From Nocardiopsis sp. N85 (GTDB taxonomy: Bacteria > Actinomycetota > Actinomycetes > Streptosporangiales > Streptosporangiaceae): a DNA stretch of 64,000 bases. Shown here piece by piece: positions 19,441 through 26,232 of this stretch. Position numbers and translations under genes: made by a program. How positions within the stretch are numbered: the stretch's first letter is position 1; each line of letters begins with the position of its first letter. The notes beneath the pieces are model-generated. The model worked only from the letters and a program-made list of their open reading frames with translations. It was not told the DNA's origin and made no database searches. The stretch covers positions 434,001 through 498,000 of the forward strand of contig NZ_JARBUT010000001.1 in NCBI RefSeq assembly GCF_028882275.1, written 5' to 3'.

Positions 19441-19581
19441 TCAGGTGTCGTCGGTCGGGTCGTCGAGGACCGAGCGCCGCCACGCCAGGAATTCGCCCTG
19501 GCGGCGGACGGCGTTCTTCTCCTCCTCGGTGAGATCGTCCGGGATGGGGTCGTCGGCCGGGCCGTAGCCGGGCTCGTCCAT
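19441..19581 (-). CDS. Very small acidic protein (46 aa), unrecognised
   Basis: A frame of 46 residues starting MDEPGYGPADDPIPDDL and ending VLDDPTDDT, acidic at both ends with a basic centre (AVRRQGEFLAWRRS). Its ATG at 19581 begins 3 bp after the stop of the 79-residue gene upstream, so it looks like the last gene of a four-gene minus-strand operon. I do not recognise it. Its support is position, spacing and GC3-rich codons; a chance frame is possible. Confidence 0.5.
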   Translation of the reverse strand: MDEPGYGPADDPIPDDLTEEEKNAVRRQGEFLAWRRSVLDDPTDDT

Positions 19582-19584
19582 GTC

Positions 19585-19824
19585 CTACTCCGCGATGTCG
19601 GTCGCTTCGGTGGTGTGGCGGCGGGCCAACAGGTCCCGCAGGGTGGCGTGGTCGGGTGCGGCCAGGCGCTCGTGCGGGTTCGGTCCGGTCCAACCGAGGG
19701 GCCGGTAGGCGACCACCTCCGTCCCGCCGTCGGAGGTGGGCTCCAAGGTGAGGGTCCAGCGGCCGTGGATGAGGTCGTCCAGCATCCGCACCCTCGGGTC
19801 CGGGGGCGTGGGTTCGGTGGTCAC
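19585..19824 (-). CDS. Small protein (79 aa), unrecognised
   Basis: The GTG start at 19824 overlaps the stop of the 72-residue gene (GTGA) and is preceded by GGAGG. The protein contains LDDLIHGRWTLTLEP, VVAYRPLGWTGPNP and HATLRDLLARRHT. It has no membrane segment and no Cys. I do not know the family. The tight overlap with both neighbours argues for a joint function with the genes of this operon. Confidence 0.65.
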   Translation of the reverse strand: MTTEPTPPDPRVRMLDDLIHGRWTLTLEPTSDGGTEVVAYRPLGWTGPNPHERLAAPDHATLRDLLARRHTTEATDIAE

Positions 19825-20039
19825 AGAACCTCCAGGGGGCTGCGCCAGACCAGCGGGAGGGGGTGGGGGTCGCGTCCGGAGGTGACCGCGACCCGGGTGG
19901 TGCATCCATGCGTGGCCGCGTACACCGCGTGGCCCTCCAGGGTCGGCCCGAGGTAGCGCAGCGGAACGTTGTGGTCGTGCGCCCAGAACCCGAGGGCCTG
20001 GAGGGAGGAGAACTCGCGGATGTCGCAGATGCGCCGCAT
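19821..20039 (-). CDS. Small protein (72 aa), unrecognised
   Basis: MRRICDIREFSSLQALGFW opens the protein, followed by VPLRYLGPTLEGHAVYAATH, TTRVAVTSGRDPHPLP and a C-terminal LVWRSPLEVL. It is soluble, with two Cys. Its ATG at 20039 overlaps the stop of the upstream 215-residue gene (ATGA) and its stop overlaps the next start. Function unknown. Confidence 0.65.
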   Translation of the reverse strand: MRRICDIREFSSLQALGFWAHDHNVPLRYLGPTLEGHAVYAATHGCTTRVAVTSGRDPHPLPLVWRSPLEVL

Positions 20040-20686
20040 CAGGCCGCCCTCCCCAGGTCCCACTTCAGGATGCGGGCGGCGGCCATGGCGTCCTTCCACG
20101 AACCGTCGCGGTCGGCGATCAGGTGGTCGGTGTTCCGGAACGCTGCCGTGCGCGCCCGCAACCGCGCCGCCGCCCTGCTCTTGGCCGTGGGGGACCCCGC
20201 CCTGCTCTCGGCCGTGGGGGACCCCGGCCGGGTACGGGAGCGGGTGCCCTCGCGCAGGGCCTGGATACGCGGCCGGGACGCCAGGGCGGCGGTGAATCCC
20301 GAGCCGGGCACCGACTCCCCGGCCGGGAGCGGCACCGAGACCGGGACGTCCACCGGGTTCATGGCCGGGAGCGAGGCTGCGGTCGGGGTGGCCGAGGGCT
20401 TCGGCCGCAGGTCCGGGCTGGTGCGGGGCTCCGCAACCCGGGGCCGGGTGGAGGCCGTGTTGTCGGTCTGCTCGGGAACCGGGAGCGAGGGCGCCCCCGG
20501 CGTCGGGGTGTTCCGGGAGATCCACTGCCGCACCACCAGGGCGAGCGGGACCATGTCGCGTCCCGGGTGGGTGACGTACAGGCGGGCCCGGGCCGCGCGG
20601 CGGGGCCGCCGCCATCGGAGGGCCTCGGAGGCCGGCCGGCGGACGGCCACGAGTTCGGAGCGGTTCAGGTAGCGGTATCGCGCCAT
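20039..20686 (-). CDS. Low-complexity protein (215 aa), unrecognised; first gene of a small-protein operon
   Basis: The ATG at 20686 has GGAGG 10 nt upstream. Residues 1-60 are ordered-looking (MARYRYLNRSELVAVRRP, ALVVRQWISRN). Residues about 65-155 are rich in Pro, Ser, Thr and Ala. Near residues 165-175 a short unit related to GSPTAESRA is repeated (GSPTAKSRA), visible in the DNA as an imperfect tandem repeat near 20178-20225. The end (RTAAFRNTDHLIADRDGSWKDAMAAARILKWDLG) looks helical. It is divergent from the XRE/DUF397 pair across a 157-bp A/T-rich region with an operator-like dyad. Confidence 0.65.
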   Translation of the reverse strand: MARYRYLNRSELVAVRRPASEALRWRRPRRAARARLYVTHPGRDMVPLALVVRQWISRNTPTPGAPSLPVPEQTDNTASTRPRVAEPRTSPDLRPKPSATPTAASLPAMNPVDVPVSVPLPAGESVPGSGFTAALASRPRIQALREGTRSRTRPGSPTAESRAGSPTAKSRAAARLRARTAAFRNTDHLIADRDGSWKDAMAAARILKWDLGRAA

Positions 20687-20764
20687 ACGCGCACACCTCC
20701 GGTCAGGGTGCCGGATGGGAAGCCCGGCTGCTTCTGTCGTACCTCCATGTTCGTGGCCACCATA

Positions 20765-20807
20765 GAAATTTGCAAGCCCCAAGTTTTAGTATTGCCATGC
20801 AAGTTTC
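20765..20807. promoter_or_regulatory. Dyad in the divergent promoter of the XRE regulator
   Basis: GAAATTTGCA (20765-20774) and TGCAAGTTTC (20798-20807) form an inverted repeat with one mismatch and a 23-bp spacer. It lies in the only A/T-rich patch of the region, between the divergent small-protein operon and the XRE gene. It is a plausible binding site for the XRE protein. Confidence 0.45.
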
Positions 20808-20843
20808 TCGATGGCTCCCAGGTAATGATGCGAGGTGCGTTAA

Positions 20844-21767
20844 ATGTCTGACTCCAGCAAGGTCGGCATAGGATCAGGGCACGATTCGGGACCTCCGAGG
20901 AAGGACTTCGCCTTGGTCAGCCCGACCCTGCGTCGGCGTCGCCTCAGCCGCCTCCTGTTCCAGCAGCGCGAACAAGCCGGACTCACCGCAAGAGCCGTCG
21001 CGGCGGAAGCCAAGCGGCGCAGCGGCAAAGCGCGCGGGTGGTCAGAGTCCAAGATCAACCGCTTGGAGACCGGCGACTGGAAGCGGCTCTCCGTCGATGA
21101 CGTCCACCTGCTCCTCGACATCTACGGTGTGACAAGTCCGTCAGAGCGCCTGGCCTATGCGGGACTGGTCAAGGAAGCCAGCCAAAAGGGCTGGTGGGCC
21201 ACCTACGAGAACGTCCTGGGCACCGGCCAGCTCATCGGCCTGGAAGCAGAGGCGTCTTCCATCCGCTCCTACCAGTCGATGACCATCCCCGGGCTCTTGC
21301 AGACCGAGTCCTACGCGCGGGCCATGGCGGTCGCGAGCGCCATGGGCGAAACGGACGATGTGGACCGTCGGGTAGAGGCGCGCATGCTCCGCAAAGCCGT
21401 TTTCAGCCGAGCCAACCCACCCGCGTTCTGGACCGTCATCGACGAGGCGGCGCTCCTTCACATCACACCGGAGCTGCGTGACCAGTTGGAGTACCTTGTC
21501 GAGGTCGGCCACCGCCCGAACGTCGGCATCCAGGTTCTCCCGGTCGCACACGGTCCACACGCCGCTATGACGGGCCACTTCGTCATCATGGAGTTCCCGA
21601 TGCCGGACCCGCCGCTCGTGTACCTGGAAGCCGTGTCCGAAGAGCTCTACCTGGAGTCCGAAGAGCGAGTTCGCCAGTACAAGCGCCGGTTCGACTTCGT
21701 GCAGGCATCCGCCTTGTCCGTGGAAGAGTCACGTGAGCTGATCCGCACCCGACTGTCAGCCCTCTGA
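20844..21767 (+). CDS. XRE-family helix-turn-helix regulator with DUF5753 domain
   Basis: 307 residues. An N-terminal helix-turn-helix at about 30-95 (LSRLLFQQREQAGLTARAVA, SESKINRLETGDWKRLSVDD) is followed by the DUF5753 effector-like domain at about 115-295 (IRSYQSMTIPGLLQTESYAR, ILPVAHGPHAAMTGHFVI). Such regulators occur by the dozen in filamentous actinomycetes and are usually paired with DUF397 proteins, as here with a 10-bp gap. Several members affect sporulation or antibiotic production. The divergent small-protein operon is the obvious candidate target. Confidence 0.93.
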   Translation: MSDSSKVGIGSGHDSGPPRKDFALVSPTLRRRRLSRLLFQQREQAGLTARAVAAEAKRRSGKARGWSESKINRLETGDWKRLSVDDVHLLLDIYGVTSPSERLAYAGLVKEASQKGWWATYENVLGTGQLIGLEAEASSIRSYQSMTIPGLLQTESYARAMAVASAMGETDDVDRRVEARMLRKAVFSRANPPAFWTVIDEAALLHITPELRDQLEYLVEVGHRPNVGIQVLPVAHGPHAAMTGHFVIMEFPMPDPPLVYLEAVSEELYLESEERVRQYKRRFDFVQASALSVEESRELIRTRLSAL

Positions 21768-21777
21768 GAAAGCAACC

Positions 21778-21969
21778 ATGCCTGAAGCATCCCACCTCAT
21801 GACGTTCCGCAAGAGCAGCTACAGCGGCGGTCAGACTCAGGACTGCGTCGAAGTCGCCGACCTCCCGTCTGCTGCCGCCCTGCGCGATTCCAAGCATCCC
21901 GAGGCTGGTCACCTGACCTTTGAGGCCGTCGAGTGGACCGCTCTGCTGAAGGCCACCATCCGCGGCTGA
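21778..21969 (+). CDS. DUF397 protein
   Basis: 63 residues with the family pattern FRKSSYSGGQTQDCVEVADL, a central LRDSKHPEAGHLTF and the final WTALLKATIRG. DUF397 proteins are small partners of XRE/DUF5753 regulators and probably antagonise them. It lies 10 bp downstream of the regulator in the same direction. Confidence 0.93.
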   Translation: MPEASHLMTFRKSSYSGGQTQDCVEVADLPSAAALRDSKHPEAGHLTFEAVEWTALLKATIRG

Positions 21970-21985
21970 CCTCGCACAGGACGAA

Positions 21986-22010
21986 GGCCTCGGTCACACG
22001 GACCGGGGCC
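21986..22010 (+). terminator. Hairpin after DUF397
   Basis: GGCCTCGGTC (21986-21995) pairs with GACCGGGGCC (22001-22010), ten pairs including one G-U, with a 5-nt loop. Confidence 0.6.
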
Positions 22011-22131
22011 TCGCCCATGCCTGCCAGAAGCATGATCCCGCGCTCACCGCATCCCGGAGGGACCGGGCGGGGAAGGTTCTGCGACCCGGTGGCCCCATGA
22101 GGACAGGGCGGCCGGGAGCGGGGGACGACAC

Positions 22132-22325
22132 AGGCTGAAAGCCCTTATCCCCTTACCTTCCGCAAGTCCTCGTGCAACACGACCGCGCAGGAATGTGTCG
22201 AGGTCGCGGACCTGCCCACCAGTGGGGCCGCCGTCCGCGACACCCGGAACCGGGAGGCCGGGCACCTCGCCTTCACCGCGCCCGTCGAGTGGCTCGCTCT
22301 GCTCAAGGCCCCCATTCGCTGGTGA
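22132..22325 (+). pseudogene. Degenerate DUF397 copy without a start codon
   Basis: From 22152 the frame reads LTFRKSSCNTTAQECVEVAD, then LPTSGAAVRDTRNREAGHLA, and ends WLALLKAPIRW before the TGA at 22323. This is an evident paralogue of the intact DUF397 gene upstream. Upstream in frame there is a stop (TGA at 22097) and no ATG, GTG or TTG between it and the conserved part. Where the intact copy has ATGCCTGAAGC, this one has AGGCTGAAAGC. It is best read as a tandem duplicate that lost its start. Confidence 0.75.
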
Positions 22326-22508
22326 TCTCGCACAAGACGAAGGTGCGGGACGGTAAAGATGAGGTCTCCGCCCCGCTTTCGGCGGTGGGCGGTCAGCGAT
22401 CTCGCTGAAGGAGGACGCGGTGGTGATTCCCCCGGCAGAACACACGAAGAGGTGAGCGGTACTGTTCGAGCGAGCTTTCTGGCACCCAGGCGGAACCGGA
22501 GAAACGAC

Positions 22509-23360
22509 GTGGCGACATCACCAGACGGTGCCCACGGGCATGAGACCGTATTTGCGAGCCTGGACGGTGTGAGACTGCACGGAACCTTCACCGCTCCCCG
22601 CAACACGCCCCCTGCCCGTGTGGCGGTCCTGGTCCACGGCGGCGGTGTCACCCGGGAGGAGGGCGGGTTCTTCGCCCGGATGGCCGACGGGCTCGCGGCC
22701 ACAGGCACGGCTTCGCTTCGATTCGATCTGCGTGGTCACGGCACCAGCCAGGGAGACCAACGAGACCTCACCCTCTCCGGAGTCGTCAATGACATCCGTG
22801 CCGCGGTCGATCACGCCCGCGAGTTGGCGTCGTCTGCCGGTGGGCGCGTCGTTGTGCTCGGCGCGAGCTTCAGCGGCGGGTTGTGCGCCTACTACGCCGC
22901 CCACCACTCCGCAGCGGTCGACTCGCTCGTCCTGGTGAACCCGTTGATCGAGTACAAGAAGCGGTTCATCGACGACAAGCCGTACTGGGAGAACGACCGC
23001 ATCGCACCGCAGGAGGGCGCGGCCCTGCTGCGCGACGGGTTCCTCGCCCACTCGGCGACGTTCAAGCTCGGCCGGGCCCTGCTCAACGAGGTGTTCTACG
23101 TACGCCCTGACCATGCGTTGGGTGATGTGCGGTGCCCGACGCTGATCGTGCACGGCACCGCCGACACCTTCATCCCCGTGGACAGCTCCCGGCGTGCGGC
23201 GGCACAGATCTCCGGCCCGGTCCGCTTGTGGGAGATCGATGGCGCCCAGCACGGCATCGCGGTGCACGACGATCCCACCTATGCCGAGCCCCGGACACAG
23301 CGGTGGCAGGCCGAGGTGATCGAAGGGGTCCGCACGTGGATCACCGGGCAGCGAGGGTGA
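22509..23360 (+). CDS. Alpha/beta hydrolase
   Basis: 283 residues from the GTG at 22509, preceded by GGAG. The oxyanion strand VLVHGGGVTREEGG, the nucleophile elbow GASFSGG, the acid in LIVHGTADTFIP and the His in GAQHGI give a complete Ser-Asp-His set. The sequence resembles the acyl-peptidase/esterase-like hydrolases of the dienelactone-hydrolase superfamily. It is cytoplasmic and its substrate is unknown. Its last 20 bases overlap the end of the convergent XRE gene, which is unusual in this window. Confidence 0.9.
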   Translation: MATSPDGAHGHETVFASLDGVRLHGTFTAPRNTPPARVAVLVHGGGVTREEGGFFARMADGLAATGTASLRFDLRGHGTSQGDQRDLTLSGVVNDIRAAVDHARELASSAGGRVVVLGASFSGGLCAYYAAHHSAAVDSLVLVNPLIEYKKRFIDDKPYWENDRIAPQEGAALLRDGFLAHSATFKLGRALLNEVFYVRPDHALGDVRCPTLIVHGTADTFIPVDSSRRAAAQISGPVRLWEIDGAQHGIAVHDDPTYAEPRTQRWQAEVIEGVRTWITGQRG

Positions 23361-24561
23361 GTTCTTGGACGGTGTCGCGCACCACCGAGCGGTTGCGCCA
23401 CGGCCTCAGCCGCTCGGGCAGCCGGGCCAGCTCGGCCACCGTGCGCTTGGATCCGACCTCCTGCGCCACGGGTAGGGCCTTCAGCGCGGCCTCGCACGCC
23501 TTCTCCGGATATCCCGCGTCGACCAGGGCCAAGGCATGCAGGGAGCTGAGGTAGGCGTGGTCGCGGTGGGAGAAGGCCTGGGGGTTCAGGTGCTCCGCGT
23601 ACAGGTCGACTGCGTGTGCCGCCCGGCCGGCCTCGGCGTGGCACAGCGCCGCCTGGAGGGCGAACAGAGATCGCCCGTAGTGTTGTGACAGTGACCCGGA
23701 TCCATCGCTGGAGGCCAGCAGGCCCGCCGCCCGGTCCAGGGTTCGGGAGATCCTGCTGACCGGTTGGCCCACCAGGGCTTGGCCCCGTGCTTGCTGTTGC
23801 AGGGCTTCGGCCCGCACGTGTGCAGGCAGACCCCAACGGCGGTCCAGGACCGTGGTGGACAAGGTGATCATGGTGGCCCCGTCGCGGGTGTCCCAGGCCG
23901 CTTGGGCGCGTCGCAGGAGAACGTAGGCCTCCAACGTCGGCTCCTCCGACTGCCGGGCCCAGGCGATGGCCTGGTCGCGCCACTGTTCGGCTGCTCCGGG
24001 GTGGCCGAGGTCCCGGTAGAACCACGCCGCCAGCTCGGCCCCCCGAACGCCCACACGCAACAGGGGTATGCGGTGTGCGGGGCGCGCCTGGCGACCGGTG
24101 TCGGTGATCACGGCCAGGACGCCCAACACCCCGGGCAGTGCCGATCCGGGACCGTAGAGCCCGTCATCGGCCGCGGCCGCATCCAGGGCGCGGTCGCAGT
24201 ACTCCAGGGTGCTTTCTCCCACGCGATGGCGCGCGTCCTGGATCACGTCCAGGATCCTGCGCAGGTCGTGGGATCCGATCACCGGGAGCGCCAGAGCGGT
24301 CGCGGCCAGGGCTCCGCCACCTGCCAGAACGGTGCGACGGTTCGGGGTGCGCAACCGCTGGTGGAGCAGCGCTTCCAGCTGATCACGGGTGATATGCAGG
24401 GCTTGGGCGAGGGCAGTGCGTTGCCCCGGGTGGGGGGTGGTGATCCCGGACTCCCAGCGGGCCACGGTGGACCGGTCCACACCCAAGACCGCGGCCAGAC
24501 CTTCCTGGGAGTGCCCGGCCGCCTTGCGCTGCCGGGCCAGGGCCTCACGCCTGGACGTCAT
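23341..24561 (-). CDS. XRE-family regulator with TPR-like C-terminus, divergent from the pterin operon
   Basis: 406 residues from the ATG at 24561, with GGTGGAG upstream. The helix-turn-helix covers about residues 5-65 (KAAGHSQEGLAAVLGVDRST, VARWESGITTPHPGQR). A hydrophobic patch at about 80-100 (VLAGGGALAATALALPVIG) resembles a twin-arginine-like segment but is a common feature of these regulators. Residues about 130-400 form helical repeats of TPR type (FYRDLGHPGAAEQWRDQAI, LCHAEAGRAAHAVDLYAEHL). Such proteins often sense small molecules or peptides. Because it is divergent from folB across 182 bp, it is the likely regulator of the folB-argS operon. Confidence 0.88.
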   Translation of the reverse strand: MTSRREALARQRKAAGHSQEGLAAVLGVDRSTVARWESGITTPHPGQRTALAQALHITRDQLEALLHQRLRTPNRRTVLAGGGALAATALALPVIGSHDLRRILDVIQDARHRVGESTLEYCDRALDAAAADDGLYGPGSALPGVLGVLAVITDTGRQARPAHRIPLLRVGVRGAELAAWFYRDLGHPGAAEQWRDQAIAWARQSEEPTLEAYVLLRRAQAAWDTRDGATMITLSTTVLDRRWGLPAHVRAEALQQQARGQALVGQPVSRISRTLDRAAGLLASSDGSGSLSQHYGRSLFALQAALCHAEAGRAAHAVDLYAEHLNPQAFSHRDHAYLSSLHALALVDAGYPEKACEAALKALPVAQEVGSKRTVAELARLPERLRPWRNRSVVRDTVQELTLAAR

Positions 24562-24619
24562 CGAATCGCTCCACCCGCCGTTGAGAGGAATGCAGTCGCC
24601 CCTATCCGACCCCGCCCGG

Positions 24620-24646
24620 TGTGGTCTGTGCAACACCTGTGCCACA
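24620..24646. promoter_or_regulatory. Operator-like dyads between the XRE regulator and folB
   Basis: TGTGG (24620-24624) and CCACA (24642-24646) form an outer dyad. An overlapping GGTGT (24618-24622) with ACACC (24633-24637) forms a second. Arms are short, so this is only a candidate site for the divergent regulator. Confidence 0.3.
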
Positions 24647-24743
24647 AAAGTGCGTCACCGGTGCTCTGGGCCGGGACGGCTCGACGGGGTTGAGTGGAGT
24701 TCACCATCCCGCAGGTTCAACGACGAGCGAAGCGAGGACCCCT

Positions 24744-25139
24744 GTGCCCCAAGACGCGATCGAGATCCAAGGGCTGCGGTTGCGCTGCCGAATCGGATGC
24801 AGCGGCCACGAGCGCCGCGGCCTGAGCGATGTGGTGATCGACCTGTGGATCACCACCGACGCCTCCCTGGCCGGCGACAGCGACCAACTGGCGGACGCGT
24901 GGAACTACCGCACCCCCACCAAGGCCGTCATCGCCGCCGTGGAGAACAGCGAGTTCTACACCGTGGAGGCCCTGGCCACCCGCATCGCCCACATCGTGAC
25001 CGCCGACCACAGCGCCCCCTCGGTGCGGGTACGCGTGACCAAGCCCGGTGCGCTGCGCTACGCCGACACCGTTGGCATCACCCTGACCCGCACCCCCGCG
25101 GACTTCACCCCCGACACCCCGGAGGCGGTGTCCCCGTGA
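24744..25139 (+). CDS. folB: Dihydroneopterin aldolase (FolB family), first gene of the pterin/argS operon
   Basis: 131 residues from the GTG at 24744, with GAGGA upstream. The tunnel-fold FolB/FolX family is recognised from IEIQGLRLRCRIGCSGHERR, the central ADAWNYRTPTKAVIAAVEN, EALATRIAHIV and the catalytic-lysine loop VRVTKPGAL. The family converts 7,8-dihydroneopterin to 6-hydroxymethyl-7,8-dihydropterin and glycolaldehyde, or epimerises it to dihydromonapterin. The N-terminal GCSGHER differs from the usual YGxHG motif, so this copy is diverged from typical folate FolB. Its stop overlaps the folE start (GTGA). There is no folP in this operon. Confidence 0.88.
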   Translation: MPQDAIEIQGLRLRCRIGCSGHERRGLSDVVIDLWITTDASLAGDSDQLADAWNYRTPTKAVIAAVENSEFYTVEALATRIAHIVTADHSAPSVRVRVTKPGALRYADTVGITLTRTPADFTPDTPEAVSP

Positions 25140-25738
25140 GCACCACCGAACTTCCCCTGGGCCCTCTGCCCCTACAAGGGCCGATCACGGACCTGGAACA
25201 GGCCGCTGCGGGGGCCGAAGCGATGCTGCATTGCCTCGGGCTGGACACCACCGGGGAATCGACCTGCCGCACCCCTGAGCGCATGGCCGCGGCCTACCAC
25301 GAACTGCTGCGACCGCGCGAGTTCACCCTGACGACCTTCCCCAACGACGAGGAGTACGACGAACTGCTCGTCCAGCAGGACATCGCCTTCGTCAGCCTGT
25401 GCGAACACCACGGTCTGCCCTTCACCGGCACGGCCACGGTCGGCTACCTCCCCGGTGAGCGCATCGTAGGCCTGTCGAAGCTGGCACGGGTGGTGGAAAG
25501 ATTCTCCCGCCGCTTCCAGGTCCAGGAACGCCTGACCAAGCAGATCGCCATCTACCTGGATGACCACCTCGCGCCCCAGGGGGTCGGAGTCGTCATGCGC
25601 GCCGAGCACATGTGCATGACCCTGCGCGGCGTCCAGGCCGCCGGAACCACCACTATCACCTCGTCGCTGCGAGGGCTCCTGCTCAAGGACGGCCACACCC
25701 GCACCGAATTCTTCAACCTCGCCGGGGCGCGCCGATGA
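25136..25738 (+). CDS. folE: GTP cyclohydrolase I
   Basis: 200 residues. It opens GTP to dihydroneopterin triphosphate, the entry step of pterin synthesis. The zinc ligands Cys89 and His92 (LCEHHGLPF) and Cys160 (AEHMCM) are present. GLSKLARVVERFSRRFQVQE is the conserved core and LRGVQAAGTTTITSS the end of the active site. The usual CEHHLLPF is changed to CEHHGLPF, another sign of a diverged paralogue. The GTG start at 25136 overlaps the folB stop, and its own stop overlaps the folK start (ATGA). Confidence 0.93.
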   Translation: MSTTELPLGPLPLQGPITDLEQAAAGAEAMLHCLGLDTTGESTCRTPERMAAAYHELLRPREFTLTTFPNDEEYDELLVQQDIAFVSLCEHHGLPFTGTATVGYLPGERIVGLSKLARVVERFSRRFQVQERLTKQIAIYLDDHLAPQGVGVVMRAEHMCMTLRGVQAAGTTTITSSLRGLLLKDGHTRTEFFNLAGARR

Positions 25739-26232
25739 CCCGCGAGATGGTGATCATCGGGATCGGCTCCAACATCGACCCCGAACACCACATCACCTCG
25801 GCATTGAACTATCTGCGTTCTCACGGTCTGGATCTGGAGGTATCCCCCTGGTACCGGTCACCGGCCATTGGTTTGCCCGCAGGGGCCGAAGACTTCCTCA
25901 ATCTGGCCGTGCGACTACGTCGCCCTTGGCCCCGGTCTTTGGGCGACCTCAAACAGCTCTTGGGTGAGATGGAGGTCATGCACTGCCGCACCCGCACCCT
26001 GGACGGCCGGTGGACCTCGCGCACCCTGGACCTGGACCTGCTCCTAGCCGGGGACACCATCGCCCCGACTCTGCGGCTGCCTCACCCCGACCTGGTCCGG
26101 TACGCGCACGTCGCCGTCCCCGTGGCCGACCTGATCGGTGAACACACCCACCCCGAACTCGGATGCGCCTTCACCGAACTGGCCGCACGCCTGGACACGA
26201 CCGCCCTGAGGAAAGTCGAGGCGCCGACATGA
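25735..26232 (+). CDS. folK: 2-amino-4-hydroxy-6-hydroxymethyl-dihydropteridine diphosphokinase
   Basis: 165 residues. GIGSNIDPEHHI, the SPWYRSPAIG segment, AEDFLNLAVRL, and the signature RTLDLDLLLAG with PHPDL mark HPPK. It transfers pyrophosphate from ATP to 6-hydroxymethyl-dihydropterin, activating the carbon that folate synthesis would join to p-aminobenzoate. Here no dihydropteroate synthase follows, so the activated pterin may go to another acceptor. It overlaps both neighbours by 4 nt. Confidence 0.93.
   Translation: MTREMVIIGIGSNIDPEHHITSALNYLRSHGLDLEVSPWYRSPAIGLPAGAEDFLNLAVRLRRPWPRSLGDLKQLLGEMEVMHCRTRTLDGRWTSRTLDLDLLLAGDTIAPTLRLPHPDLVRYAHVAVPVADLIGEHTHPELGCAFTELAARLDTTALRKVEAPT

Larger units (their letters stand above)
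21970..22508. other. Intergenic stretch holding a terminator and a decayed DUF397 copy
   Basis: It contains a hairpin (21986-22010) and a degenerate second DUF397 frame (22132-22325). The DNA after both DUF397 frames is also alike (CTCGCACAGGACGAAGG at about 21971 versus CTCGCACAAGACGAAGG at about 22327), which shows a duplicated segment. No other gene is seen. Confidence 0.7.
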
